From Ignavibacteria bacterium (GTDB taxonomy: Bacteria; Bacteroidota; Ignavibacteria; Tepidaquicellales; Tepidaquicellaceae): DNA of 47,740 bases. A model generated the notes under the pieces. The model was not told the DNA's origin, made no database searches, and worked only from the letters and a program-made list of their open reading frames with translations. The stretch is from positions 1-47,740 of the forward strand of contig JAOADD010000007.1 in the NCBI GenBank assembly GCA_026417495.1. The letters run 5' to 3'. Every line of letters starts with the position of its first letter. Positions within the stretch are counted from its first letter, which is position 1. Below are positions 22,818 to 32,150 of the stretch, piece by piece. The translations under genes and the position numbers were made by a program.

Positions 22818-25475
22818 ATGAAGCAAATAATTAGTAGAATTAGTGTTATATTCAGTTGGGGTATATCTCTAATCATTACAATGTATTTAGTTAGCTGTTC
22901 TGCTCCTGAACCAATTTCGGAAAATGAAGAAGAACGGTTAAGAAAACAAAGAGCTGCTGATTCAGTAAACTTTTATGAAAGCTTGGAAGAAAGTATGGAT
23001 CATTATAAAGAATCCTTGGAATTAAATTATGAAGGAGAAGAAGGTAAATCAAAAAGGGAATTTGAAAAAGCATTAGGTATACTCAGAAATATTGATGAAA
23101 AATTTCTGAAAGAGAAATCTTACAGCGAGTGGCAAAAGGATTACAAAGAACTTGCAAAGAACATTACTTATGATTATTTAACAATACATAAGGATATAGA
23201 ATCAACGAGTAATGTATTTTATTTTGCAGATTATCTTTCTATTGAATATGAAGAAATTTCAGAATCTGTTAGAATAGAAGATACAGAAGTAATACCAGGA
23301 AGCCAGGAAATAAATTTTGAAAGAAATTCAGCAGTTGATGAATGGATAGATTTTTTTACTCAAACATCAAGGGGAAAAGGTTTTATTGATAAAACTCTCT
23401 ACAGATCGGGCAGATTCTTTCCTACAATGAGAAAAATTCTAAGATTTCATGGTGTACCTGAAGACCTTGTGTTTTTATCAGTTCAGGAATCAGGGTTGAA
23501 TCCTACAATTGTTTCCAGAGCTGGTGCTGTAGGGTTGTGGCAATTTATGCCAGCTACTGGTGCTGCGTATGGTTTATATTATGATTCATATCGTGATGAT
23601 AGAAGAGATTTTGAAAAGTCATCTGATGCCGCTGCAAGACATCTAAAAGATTTATACAGAGATTTTGGGGATTGGTATCTTGCTTTTGCAGCATATAATG
23701 CTGGTGCGGGGAGAATTACCAGTGCAATCAATAAAGCTGGCTCAAGAGATTATTGGCAGATTAGAAGTTATCTTCCGTCAGAAACAAGAAGTTATGTTCC
23801 TTCGATTATTGCTATTTCATTTATATTCAGAAATCCTGAAGCATTTGGCTTTAAAAATGTAGAGTTTGCAAAACCAATTGAATTTGACAGAGTAAATTTT
23901 GACGGGACTTTGACAATACAGAGATTAGCAGAACTTTGCGAGACTGAAGTTGAGACTATTAGAGATTTGAATCCTGAATTAATTGCCGATGTTATTCCTG
24001 ATTATGATGTACCCTATCAAATGAGAATTCCCAAAGGGAGTTTCAGTAAATTCTTGAAGAATTATAAGAACAGTGATGAATTTTACTCCAATGGAATGAA
24101 GATACCAGAGTTTGCAGGGAATGAAAATTCATTATTTATTCAAACTGAACCGATTGTATCATACAAAGTTAAGGACTATAATCCTGAAGACATAAAAACA
24201 ATTGGAATAACAGATAGAAAGAAGAAAATAGAAGTATTATATAGAAAGCCACGAACATTGGAATCAATAGCAGATTCGTTCGGCGTGAGAACAGTAGAAT
24301 TAAGACAATGGAATGAAATTCCTTATGGTTCTTTGCCCAGAGACAGTTCAATATTGTATGTATACCTTTCTGAAAAACAGTATAATAAATTTTATGGAAT
24401 TGAAGAACCAAAGAAAGAAGTAGTTAAGGAAATAATTTATATTGAAGAAAAAGATACAACCTCAACAGTAGAAAAATCTGATACAACTTCAACAGAAGAA
24501 GATGAAGAAATAGTGGCAGAAAAAAAGGATGAGGTAAAACCAGAGAAAAAAGAAGATAAAAAAAATAAAACAAAACCCAAAGGAAAAGAAATTATTTATG
24601 AAGTAAAGGAAGGTGATTCATTAGGAAAAATAGCTTTAGAATATGGAATAAAAGTATCGGACATAAAAGAATGGAATAATCTTCAAAGTGATGTTATATA
24701 TGTTGGTCAAAAATTAAAATTATATCCACCGGATAATTATTCAAAAAAGAAAAAAACAGATAAACCAAAAATTCATATTGTTGAATCAGGTGAAACTCTC
24801 TCAACAATTGCAGAGATGTATGATTTATCCGTTAAAGATTTGAAAGAATGGAATAATTTAGAAGATGATATCATTTACCCTGGTCAGGAACTTAGATTAA
24901 CGAAACCAGAAACAAATAAAAAAGACAAAACAGAAAAGTCAAAGGTAAAAACACATATAGTTAAGGAAGGTGAAAATTTAACTCTTATTGCGGATAAGTA
25001 TGGTGTAACTGTTAATGATTTGAAGAAATGGAATAATTTAGAATCGGATATAATTAAAGTCGGAGAGGTTTTATATGTTTCCGATCCTAAGAAAACTCAA
25101 AAAGAGAAAAAACAATCAGGGAATAAAATTACGCACAAAGTAAAAGAAGGAGAAACCTTAAGTATAATTGCTGATAATTATAACGTAACCGTTGAAGAAA
25201 TAAAGGAATGGAATGAACTTGAAAGTGATAAAATAATAGTAGGACAAAATCTGATTATATTTACAAATAAAAAGATAAAAGACGAGAATACCAAAGATAA
25301 TAAAACCAAAAAAGATAAAACCACGAAGCAGAAAACATATACGGTAAAAAAAGGGGATACATTAGCGTCAATTGCTGAGAAGTTCGGTGTAACAGTAAAT
25401 CAACTTAAAAAGTGGAACAAATTAAAAACTGATAAAATAACAGTTGGACAGGTTCTAAAAGTATCAGGGGATTAA
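22818..25475 (+). CDS. MltD-like membrane-bound lytic murein transglycosylase with LysM repeats
   Basis: This is a peptidoglycan-cleaving lipoprotein. The start ATG at 22818 gives a positively charged MKQIISR n-region; ATG at 22797 would add 7 residues. The lipobox is YLVSC. The SLT domain has the catalytic Glu in [10 protein letters not shown] (codon 23487) and [17 protein letters not shown] plus [11 protein letters not shown]. The C-terminal third carries five good LysM units (starting near 24594, 24769, 24949, 25129 and 25336) separated by Lys/Glu-rich linkers, and two degenerate LysM-like stretches near 23910 and 24246. LysM binds glycan. E. coli MltD has only two LysM repeats, so this is an enlarged version (about 885 residues). 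Confidence 0.92.
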   Translation: MKQIISRISVIFSWGISLIITMYLVSCSAPEPISENEEERLRKQRAADSVNFYESLEESMDHYKESLELNYEGEEGKSKREFEKALGILRNIDEKFLKEKSYSEWQKDYKELAKNITYDYLTIHKDIESTSNVFYFADYLSIEYEEISESVRIEDTEVIPGSQEINFERNSAVDEWIDFFTQTSRGKGFIDKTLYRSGRFFPTMRKILRFHGVPEDLVFLSVQESGLNPTIVSRAGAVGLWQFMPATGAAYGLYYDSYRDDRRDFEKSSDAAARHLKDLYRDFGDWYLAFAAYNAGAGRITSAINKAGSRDYWQIRSYLPSETRSYVPSIIAISFIFRNPEAFGFKNVEFAKPIEFDRVNFDGTLTIQRLAELCETEVETIRDLNPELIADVIPDYDVPYQMRIPKGSFSKFLKNYKNSDEFYSNGMKIPEFAGNENSLFIQTEPIVSYKVKDYNPEDIKTIGITDRKKKIEVLYRKPRTLESIADSFGVRTVELRQWNEIPYGSLPRDSSILYVYLSEKQYNKFYGIEEPKKEVVKEIIYIEEKDTTSTVEKSDTTSTEEDEEIVAEKKDEVKPEKKEDKKNKTKPKGKEIIYEVKEGDSLGKIALEYGIKVSDIKEWNNLQSDVIYVGQKLKLYPPDNYSKKKKTDKPKIHIVESGETLSTIAEMYDLSVKDLKEWNNLEDDIIYPGQELRLTKPETNKKDKTEKSKVKTHIVKEGENLTLIADKYGVTVNDLKKWNNLESDIIKVGEVLYVSDPKKTQKEKKQSGNKITHKVKEGETLSIIADNYNVTVEEIKEWNELESDKIIVGQNLIIFTNKKIKDENTKDNKTKKDKTTKQKTYTVKKGDTLASIAEKFGVTVNQLKKWNKLKTDKITVGQVLKVSGD

Positions 25476-25496
25476 GCAGATTTTATACTATTTTCG

Positions 25497-25527
25497 TTGA
25501 AAAATTTTTTCAATTAGTCTATATTTG
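25497..25527 (+). promoter_or_regulatory. Promoter of tRNA-Thr, Bacteroidetes type
   Basis: TTG at 25497-25499 is separated by 20 bases from TATATTTG at 25520-25527, matching the Bacteroidetes consensus TTG/TTTG ... TAnnTTTG. The tRNA 5' end lies 9 bases after the -7 element. The same 20-base spacing occurs at tRNA-Ala and metK. Confidence 0.65.
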
Positions 25528-25536
25528 TAATACCTT

Positions 25537-25609
25537 GCTGGCATAGCTCAGTTGGTAGAGCAGTTGATTTGTAATCAACCGGTCGGGGGTTCAAGTCCCT
25601 CTGTCAGCT
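25537..25609 (+). tRNA. tRNA-Thr (anticodon UGU)
   Basis: A 73-base cloverleaf. The acceptor arms GCTGGCA and TGTCAGC pair with one G-T, the D arm is AGCTCAGTTGGTAGAGC, the anticodon stem is GTTGA/TCAAC with loop TTTGTAA (anticodon TGT at 25570-25572), and the T arm contains GGTTCAAGTCC. The discriminator is T and the CCA tail is not encoded. UGU reads ACA and related threonine codons. Confidence 0.95.
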
Positions 25610-25611
25610 CT

Positions 25612-25648
25612 AAAAACCCTGATGTAACTAATGCAGGGTTTTTTTATT
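25612..25648 (+). terminator. Rho-independent terminator of tRNA-Thr
   Basis: AAAACCCTG (25613-25621) pairs with CAGGGTTTT (25634-25642) around a 12-base loop, followed by more T residues. It lies 3 bases after the tRNA. Confidence 0.85.
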
Positions 25649-25762
25649 TTAGTAAGTGGATTTTCTATTTATTAGAAAGTGAGTAATAATTGATTTTTTA
25701 AGTAATAATAATATTATTACTTTTTTTATTTATTTTTATTATAATAAATAAGGAGGTCAAAT

Positions 25763-26329
25763 ATGAAATTTTCAATAGTTTTTATCCTAATTCTTTTAAT
25801 TTGTTCTTGCCAAAAAGAAAATCCTGAACAAACAATAAAGAACAATTTTAAAAGTGAAGAAAGGAGTAATATTCAAATGAAATTAACAAGTTTATCTTTC
25901 AAAGATGGGGAATTGATGTCCGAAAAATATACCTGTGATGGAGAAAATATATCTCCACATTTATCATGGACAGGGATTCCCGAAAACACAAAATCTCTTG
26001 CTTTAATTTCTGATGATCCTGATGCTCCTGTTGGAGATTGGGTTCATTGGGTAATTTACAATATTCCACCAGCAATTACTGAATTAAAAGAGGGATTCCC
26101 ACGCGATAAGGAATTTGAGAACGGAATCAAGCAAGGTAAAAATGATTTTGGTAAAATAGGATATGATGGCCCTTGCCCACCTGGTGGTACTCATAGATAT
26201 TACTTCAAATTGTATGCTTTAGATATTGTGCTTGAAAAAGATTTTGGATTAACAAAAAAAGAATTACTGAAACTTATGGAGGGACATATTTTAGCAGAAA
26301 CATCAATTATGGGAAAATATAAAAGATGA
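25763..26329 (+). CDS. YbhB/YbcL-type (PEBP, Raf-kinase-inhibitor-like) lipoprotein
   Basis: The 188-residue protein has a short signal with a lipoprotein-type end (LLICSCQKE), then the phosphatidylethanolamine-binding fold: SLALISDDPDAPVGDWVHWV holds the ligand-pocket DPDAP and HW, and GPCPPGGTHRYYFKLYALD is the second PEBP signature. Bacterial PEBPs bind small anionic ligands; their cellular role is uncertain. A strong AAGGAGG precedes the ATG at 25763. The stop overlaps the next start by 4 bases (ATGA), so the Mut7-C protein is probably co-translated. Confidence 0.9.
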   Translation: MKFSIVFILILLICSCQKENPEQTIKNNFKSEERSNIQMKLTSLSFKDGELMSEKYTCDGENISPHLSWTGIPENTKSLALISDDPDAPVGDWVHWVIYNIPPAITELKEGFPRDKEFENGIKQGKNDFGKIGYDGPCPPGGTHRYYFKLYALDIVLEKDFGLTKKELLKLMEGHILAETSIMGKYKR

Positions 26330-27078
26330 AATATTTAAATACAGCAAAATTTCGATTTTATCATAACCTAAATGATTTTCTCCCTGAAAAAAGAAGAAGA
26401 GTTGTTTTTGAGGTCGAATTCATTGGAAACCCTGCTATTAAAGATACGATTGAATCGTTGAATGTTCCCCATACTGAAGTTGATCTGTTAATAGTAAATG
26501 GTAACCCTGTCAATTTTAATTATAAACTGAAAGATGGGGATTCTATTTCTATTTATCCTGAATTTAAATCTCTTGAGTTACCACAAGAAATGCATTTGAA
26601 GAAGAAAATAGACGGTGTTCCAAAGTTTATCTGTGATGTTCAACTTGGAAAGTTAGCTAAATATTTAAGGATTCTTGGTTTTGATACTCTATATGATAAC
26701 AATTATAAGCCAGAAGATATAATTAAATTATCACTCGATGATAATCGAATTATTTTGACAAGAAGTATAACACTTTTAAAAAACCATAGGATTTCAATCG
26801 GTTATTGGGTTCGCTCTGAAAATCCAGTTGAACAACTTATTCAGATACTTTCACAACTTGAGTTGATAGAATTAATAACCCCTTTCAATAGATGCAGTGT
26901 ATGTAATGGAGAACTAGAAACTGCAGATAAGAAATTGATTGAAAATGATCTTTTAAATGACACGAAAAAATATTTTGATGAATTCTTTTTGTGTAGTAAT
27001 TGTAAAAAGGTTTATTGGAAAGGGTCTCATTTCAAAAGGATCAATGAGTTTATTCAGGGGATAAGAAAATCTATTTAA
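26326..27078 (+). CDS. Mut7-C ubiquitin/RNase domain-containing protein
   Basis: The 250-residue protein has two parts. Residues 1-85 fit the Mut7-C ubiquitin-like (beta-grasp, ThiS-like) domain (TARFRFYHNLNDFLP-type start, LLIVNGNPVNFNYKLKDGD). Residues about 95-245 fit the Mut7-C PIN-like RNase domain: FICDVQLGKLAKYLRILGFD, RIILTRSITLL, then a zinc ribbon (CSVC at about 189 and CSNC at about 225). The family is named from the C-terminus of nematode MUT-7 and is predicted to be an RNA nuclease; its bacterial targets are unknown. Its ATG overlaps the stop of the PEBP gene. Confidence 0.87.
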   Translation: MKYLNTAKFRFYHNLNDFLPEKRRRVVFEVEFIGNPAIKDTIESLNVPHTEVDLLIVNGNPVNFNYKLKDGDSISIYPEFKSLELPQEMHLKKKIDGVPKFICDVQLGKLAKYLRILGFDTLYDNNYKPEDIIKLSLDDNRIILTRSITLLKNHRISIGYWVRSENPVEQLIQILSQLELIELITPFNRCSVCNGELETADKKLIENDLLNDTKKYFDEFFLCSNCKKVYWKGSHFKRINEFIQGIRKSI

Positions 27079-27189
27079 AAATATTTGTCATATATTAAAT
27101 AAAGAAATTTTCAGGGGAGATTATACCCATCAAATAACCTTGAAACTTGTTTTTTTCGTAATGATTTTTACAAAAAACTACTATTAAGT

Positions 27190-27924
27190 ATGAAAAAAAT
27201 ATTTCTTCTTGTTTTACTGGTGTTTATTTTTTTTATGAAACCAGTTGAATCATTATCTCAAGTATTTTTAACCTTTGGACCATCAATTGGTATTAGCGTA
27301 CCTGTTGGAGATTACGCCGGGGAAACTGTGGATTTTTATAATGGAATTAAATATGGTTTAAAACCAGGTGTAAATTTTGGTGCAACTGGTGTTATAAGAA
27401 CAACTGTAATTAACTTAAAAGGTGTTTTATCATATTCACTATTGCAAAATTCAGGAAATGCTCAATATAATGTTGGTTCTGTAGATGTGAAACAAAATGT
27501 TTTTACTTTTGCTATTGGCCCACAATACAGTTATAGTCTCCCTCAGAAGAAAGTAAGAATGTATGCAGAAGCTTTGATCGCTTATTCTATATTTTCGGGA
27601 ATCACGAAATTTACTGATGCTCCCCACATTCAAAATGGCACTTATGATATGAATTCTACAAGCAGATTCGGTGCTCAATTTGGTATAGGTACTGAAGTAA
27701 AACTTGAACTATTCAGACTGGATTTTAATCTTACTTATGGGATTCTAAATTTTTCTAAAAAATTTATACCTTATGATACAGGAAGAGAAAATGCTTATAT
27801 AAATTTGAATGATGATGGAGATCCCTCTTATTCCTCGACAGATGTATCTCATCCAATAAGGACTTACCGAATGATTTCTTTATTAAAATTTAATGTATCC
27901 GTGGTTTATGATATAGATTTTTAA
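27190..27924 (+). CDS. Predicted outer-membrane beta-barrel protein
   Basis: The 244-residue protein has a Sec signal peptide (MKKIFLLVLLVFIFFMKPVE, cleavage likely after ESLSQ). The mature chain alternates hydrophobic and polar residues in strands (VFLTFGPSIGISVPVGDY, FTFAIGPQYSYSLP, KVRMYAEALIAYSIF, FGAQFGIGTEVKLEL) with a final strand LKFNVSVVYDIDF ending in Phe. This fits a small porin-like barrel of the OMP_b-brl type; no specific family is recognised. No Shine-Dalgarno is evident. It has its own upstream gap of 111 bases. Confidence 0.7.
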   Translation: MKKIFLLVLLVFIFFMKPVESLSQVFLTFGPSIGISVPVGDYAGETVDFYNGIKYGLKPGVNFGATGVIRTTVINLKGVLSYSLLQNSGNAQYNVGSVDVKQNVFTFAIGPQYSYSLPQKKVRMYAEALIAYSIFSGITKFTDAPHIQNGTYDMNSTSRFGAQFGIGTEVKLELFRLDFNLTYGILNFSKKFIPYDTGRENAYINLNDDGDPSYSSTDVSHPIRTYRMISLLKFNVSVVYDIDF

Positions 27925-28001
27925 TATTGTAATGTATATTTACTAAAAGAAACTATCACAGTATCAAAATAGTTAAAACATTAGAAAAAAATTGATATGA
28001 A

Positions 28002-30749
28002 ATGAATAACAAATTTAAATTTATTGTTATTCTTTTTTTAGTTTTCATTTCTACAATCTCATTAGCACAACCTTGGGAGGAGTTAGCAAGAAAAACTGTT
28101 CAATTGTATAAACAGAGAGATTATGAAAACGGAATTTATTATGCAAATCTTGCACTTGAAAAAGCCCTTAATGAATTTGGGAAAAATCATAAAAACTATG
28201 CTTCTTCTTTAAGTAATCTTGCATTACTCTATAAATCTGTTGGTAAATATTCAGATGCTGAAGTTCTATATCTTGAAGCACTAAGTATTTTAACCAATTA
28301 TTATCCCGATGAAAATTTCATTTATGCAATTACAATTGATAATCTTGGTAATCTATATGTCACAATGGGTAGATATGGTGAAGCGGAGACTTGTTATAAA
28401 AAAGCTGCTGATATTCTTAAACAATACAATTATGGTGAGAACTACGACTATGCAACTTGTCTAAATAATCTTGCAAATTTATATAAAGAAAGTGGAAGAT
28501 ATAATGAAGCTATTGAACTTTATAAAGAAGCCATCAGAATTTTTGGAATTACACTTGATCGTACTCATCCACTATATGCTATTGCTCTTGATAATTTAGC
28601 AACGGTTTATACATATCTTGGTCGGTATAAGGAAGCAGAACCTTTAATGAAAAAAGCACTCAATGTTTTTGAGATTAATTATGGAAAAAATAATGTTGAT
28701 TACTTAATCACATCAAATAACTTAGGAGTATTATATCTAACAATTAAAAAGTATGATGAAGCAGAAAGATATTTTAAGCAAACTATAGAAATATATAAAG
28801 ATTTGTATAGTGAGGAAAATATAGATTATGCTGTGACATTGAACAATTTAGGCCTTTTATACTCAGAACAAAGAGATTATAACAAAGCAGAAAAATATTA
28901 TCTTGAATCTCTTAAGATAATAAAAAAAGTTTTAAATGACGATAATCCTCAATATTCAACTACGATATTAAACTTAGGAGAACTTTATCAGGAAACAGGA
29001 GATTACTCAAAAGCAGAAGAATGTTATTCAAAAGCTGCTGAAATTAATTTAAATCACATATATAAGTATTTTCCTGCTTTAAGTGAAAAAGAAAAACTTC
29101 AATTTCTTGGAACGACTTCTTATGAATTTAGCATCATCAATTCATTTGCAATTAAGCATGGAGATAATTCAATATATGATAAACTCCTTAATATATCGAT
29201 TGCTACAAAAGGAATAGTTCTTAATTCAACTACTTTATTGAGGGAAAGGATAAAGAGAAGTAATGATAAGGGATTGATGGACTTGTATCAAAAATTTTTG
29301 ACATTACGCCAATATATCTCAAATGCTTTAAATTTATCTAGTAAAGAAAGAATATCAAGCAATATAAATCTTGACTCATTAGAGAAAATTGCTAATGAAC
29401 TGGAAAAAGAACTTAGTAAAAAATCAGAGGTATTTAACACTGAGTTAACACTATCTAATGCATCCTGGAGGAAAATTCAAGATGTATTAAAGGATGACGA
29501 AGCAGCAATAGATATAATTAATTTTCAATTTTATGATAATTATTGGACAGATACTGTGTGGTACTGTGCTTTTATCTTTAGAAATGATTCGAAGTATCCT
29601 GAATTTGTAAAATTATTTACTGAAGATGATTTACAAAAATACCTTGAAGCAAGTCCAGCAAGTAATTTTAGTTATGTGAGGAATTCGACTAGATCAAAAG
29701 AACTTTATACTAAAATTTTTAAGCCACTTGAAAAATACTTTTCAGGAATAAGTAAATTGTATATTTCACTTTCAGGTTCACTTAACAGAATCTCTTATCC
29801 AATATTGCGAACAGAGGATGATAAACTTTTAATAGAAAAATATAATCTACATTTTTATAATAATCTATCAGAATTACTAAAAATGAAACCCGCAGAAGAT
29901 AAAAATGTGTTTAACGAAGATTTCCTTGCAGTAATTTTTGGTGGGGCAAAGTATGATTTAGATACAACGGAGTTAAAAGCAATTGCTACAAGATACAAGA
30001 CTAATGTGAATGGTAATTTTCAAGTTGAAAGAAGTTTAAGTTTCATAGTTGATGAAAATATTAGAGGTAGTATTCCGAAATGGAATTACCTACCTGGTAC
30101 ATTAGAAGAAGCTAATTTGATTGAAAATATTTTTAAATCAAAAAATTACAAAACAGAAAAATACATTGGCTCTGAAGCCAGTGAAGATGTATTAAAAAAC
30201 ATAATAAGTAATAAGCCGATTACTATCTTACATATAGCTACGCACGGGTATTTTTTCCCGGAATTAGAGGATAAATTTAAAGATAAAAACATTCTTGGAG
30301 CAAGTGCTGCTATGACTATTAGAACAGCAAAGAATCCATTATTGCGTTCTGGAATTATTCTTTCGGGTGCTAATCTTGCCTGGGCTGAAGGTAAAACTAT
30401 AAAAGGTGCAGATGATGGTATCCTTACTGCGTATGATGTTTCAAATCTTGATTTGAATAATACTGAATTAGTTGTGCTTTCCGCGTGTGAAACTGGTCTT
30501 GGTGATATTACAAGTGGGGAAGGAGTTTTTGGCTTGCAACGAGCATTTAAAATTGCAGGAGCGAAATCATTAATCATGAGTTTGTGGAAAGTACCTGATA
30601 AGCAAACCGTTGAATTGATGAACCTATTTTATCAGTATTGGATTGAAGGTATGTCAAAATATGAAGCGTTCAGAAAAGCTCAACTTGAAATGAATAAGAA
30701 CTATCCAAAAGATCCTTACCTTTGGGGAGCATTTGTGCTAATAGAATAA
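28002..30749 (+). CDS. Exported TPR-CHAT domain protein (caspase-like peptidase)
   Basis: The 915-residue protein has a Sec signal (FIVILFLVFISTISLAQ). Roughly eight TPR units occupy residues 30-350; typical units read ALSNLALLYKSVGKYSDAE and NNLGLLYSEQRDYNKAE. A linker leads to a C-terminal CHAT domain (about 610-915). The His-Cys dyad of CHAT/caspase peptidases is intact: His748 in LHIATHGYFFPE and Cys829 in VVLSACETGLGD, followed by GEGVFGLQRAFKIAGAKSLI. TPR repeats would bind a protein partner. The exported location is unusual for a domain best known from cytoplasmic signalling and immunity. A GT2 gene begins 3 bases after the stop. Target unknown. Confidence 0.9.
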   Translation: MNNKFKFIVILFLVFISTISLAQPWEELARKTVQLYKQRDYENGIYYANLALEKALNEFGKNHKNYASSLSNLALLYKSVGKYSDAEVLYLEALSILTNYYPDENFIYAITIDNLGNLYVTMGRYGEAETCYKKAADILKQYNYGENYDYATCLNNLANLYKESGRYNEAIELYKEAIRIFGITLDRTHPLYAIALDNLATVYTYLGRYKEAEPLMKKALNVFEINYGKNNVDYLITSNNLGVLYLTIKKYDEAERYFKQTIEIYKDLYSEENIDYAVTLNNLGLLYSEQRDYNKAEKYYLESLKIIKKVLNDDNPQYSTTILNLGELYQETGDYSKAEECYSKAAEINLNHIYKYFPALSEKEKLQFLGTTSYEFSIINSFAIKHGDNSIYDKLLNISIATKGIVLNSTTLLRERIKRSNDKGLMDLYQKFLTLRQYISNALNLSSKERISSNINLDSLEKIANELEKELSKKSEVFNTELTLSNASWRKIQDVLKDDEAAIDIINFQFYDNYWTDTVWYCAFIFRNDSKYPEFVKLFTEDDLQKYLEASPASNFSYVRNSTRSKELYTKIFKPLEKYFSGISKLYISLSGSLNRISYPILRTEDDKLLIEKYNLHFYNNLSELLKMKPAEDKNVFNEDFLAVIFGGAKYDLDTTELKAIATRYKTNVNGNFQVERSLSFIVDENIRGSIPKWNYLPGTLEEANLIENIFKSKNYKTEKYIGSEASEDVLKNIISNKPITILHIATHGYFFPELEDKFKDKNILGASAAMTIRTAKNPLLRSGIILSGANLAWAEGKTIKGADDGILTAYDVSNLDLNNTELVVLSACETGLGDITSGEGVFGLQRAFKIAGAKSLIMSLWKVPDKQTVELMNLFYQYWIEGMSKYEAFRKAQLEMNKNYPKDPYLWGAFVLIE

Positions 30750-30752
30750 ATT

Positions 30753-31571
30753 ATGACATCTGCAAGTTTAATTATTTCAGTTTATAAGAAAATAGAAGAA
30801 CTCAATTTAGTTCTTAATGCTCTTTCCTTACAAAGTTGTAAAGATTTTGAAGTAATTATATCTGACGATGGCTCAGGTATAGAGATGGAAAAGTTTATTA
30901 CTACTATTAAAAACAAGTTTGATTTCAAAATAAATTTTGTTTCTCAGGAAGATAAAGGTTTTCGAAAAACAAGAATCTTAAATAATGCTATAAAGAGAAG
31001 TAAAACGGATTATCTAATTTTTATTGATGGTGATTGTATCCCACATAAAAACTTTATAAAATATCATCTCTTAAATAAAGCAGAAAATACTGTGCTTTAT
31101 GGAAGAAGAGTTATGCTGGGTAAAAAAATATCTAATGAAATCAAATGTGGAAAAATACCACTTGAGAAACTTAGCAAAATAAAGTTAAAACTACTTTTTG
31201 ACTCTTTTAAAAAGGATGAATCATCCTATCATATAGAAGAAAGCTTTATAATTAAAAATAAGTTGTTAAGAAATATTTATAAAATAAAAAGTAACCACCT
31301 CTCGGGTTGTAATTATTCACTTCCTAAGTGCTTAATTGAAGAGATAAACGGTTTTGATGAAAACTATATTGGTCCTGGTATAGGTGAGGATTCTGATATA
31401 GAATTCCGTTTAAAACAAATTGGGGCAAAATTTAAATCAGTCCGCAACCTTGCTATTGTTTACCATCTATACCATCCCAAAACAATAACATCTAAATCAA
31501 ACCTTTTATATTTTAATTCAGTATTACAGTCCAAGCAATACTTCTGCAAGAATGGTTTAAAGAAAGTATAA
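30753..31571 (+). CDS. Family 2 glycosyltransferase
   Basis: The 272-residue GT-A enzyme has the opening SLIISVYKKIEELNLVLNAL, the nucleotide-binding VIISDDGSG and the DxD-like metal motif in FIDGDCIPH (about residue 92). A C-terminal segment GCNYSLPKCLIEEINGFDE ... GEDSDIEFRLKQIG matches the glyco_transf_7C-type acceptor region. It is cytoplasmic (no signal or membrane helix) and would add a sugar to a surface glycan or protein. It is probably co-transcribed with the CHAT protein gene, 3 bases away. Donor and acceptor are unknown. Confidence 0.88.
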   Translation: MTSASLIISVYKKIEELNLVLNALSLQSCKDFEVIISDDGSGIEMEKFITTIKNKFDFKINFVSQEDKGFRKTRILNNAIKRSKTDYLIFIDGDCIPHKNFIKYHLLNKAENTVLYGRRVMLGKKISNEIKCGKIPLEKLSKIKLKLLFDSFKKDESSYHIEESFIIKNKLLRNIYKIKSNHLSGCNYSLPKCLIEEINGFDENYIGPGIGEDSDIEFRLKQIGAKFKSVRNLAIVYHLYHPKTITSKSNLLYFNSVLQSKQYFCKNGLKKV

Positions 31572-31630
31572 TTTTTTTTAGTTTGGATATGCTATTTTGA
31601 AAAATCTAAATAATATTATTTATACCCCTG

Positions 31631-31703
<73 letters not shown>

Positions 31704-31714
31704 AAAGAACTATT

Positions 31715-31746
31715 TAAAAATATCAATAAGTTTCGCTAAATTCAAA
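31715..31746 (-). promoter_or_regulatory. Promoter of tRNA-Ala, Bacteroidetes type
   Basis: On the minus strand TTTG (complement of 31743-31746) is followed after 20 bases by TATTTTTA (complement of 31715-31722), a 7-of-8 match to TAnnTTTG. The tRNA starts 11 bases further on. The same spacing is seen at tRNA-Thr and metK. Confidence 0.55.
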
Positions 31747-31931
31747 CCAAAAGATTTTGCAGATTAGTTTATGATTTGAGTTAAATTATGCAATAATTAG
31801 TGTATTGAAAAATATAGAATTAATATGAAAATTAAATTGTAATGATTATACTTTAAGTGGAACAATATTTCGAAACTGTTAGTTTACACATTGTAATTTT
31901 AAAAAGTTTAAAAATTATATTTTAGAATAAA

Positions 31932-32144
31932 TTGATTTTTATATTTGGATTTGGACATACAACTGAAAAGGATACTGGCCTTTCACAGGAGAGATACTGT
32001 CCTGTGTGTAGGGAAAATGTTTTTACAAGAATTTTAGAAGTCAGAAAATGGTTTACTTTTTTCTTTATTCCTATTATACCATATAGCAAAACAAAGTGGG
32101 AGGTGTGTCCAAAATGTGGAAATCTTTCTCAAATAAACAATTAA
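31932..32144 (+). CDS. Small zinc-ribbon protein
   Basis: The 70-residue protein has two CxxC knuckles (YCPVC and VCPKCGN) flanking the aromatic stretch VRKWFTFFFIPIIPYSKTKW. This layout is that of a small zinc-ribbon family in which a hydrophobic hairpin lies between the knuckles. The start is a TTG (31932), since no ATG fits before the conserved FIFGFG segment. It lies 6 bases before the next gene. Function is unknown. Confidence 0.7.
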   Translation: MIFIFGFGHTTEKDTGLSQERYCPVCRENVFTRILEVRKWFTFFFIPIIPYSKTKWEVCPKCGNLSQINN

Positions 32145-32150
32145 AAAATT

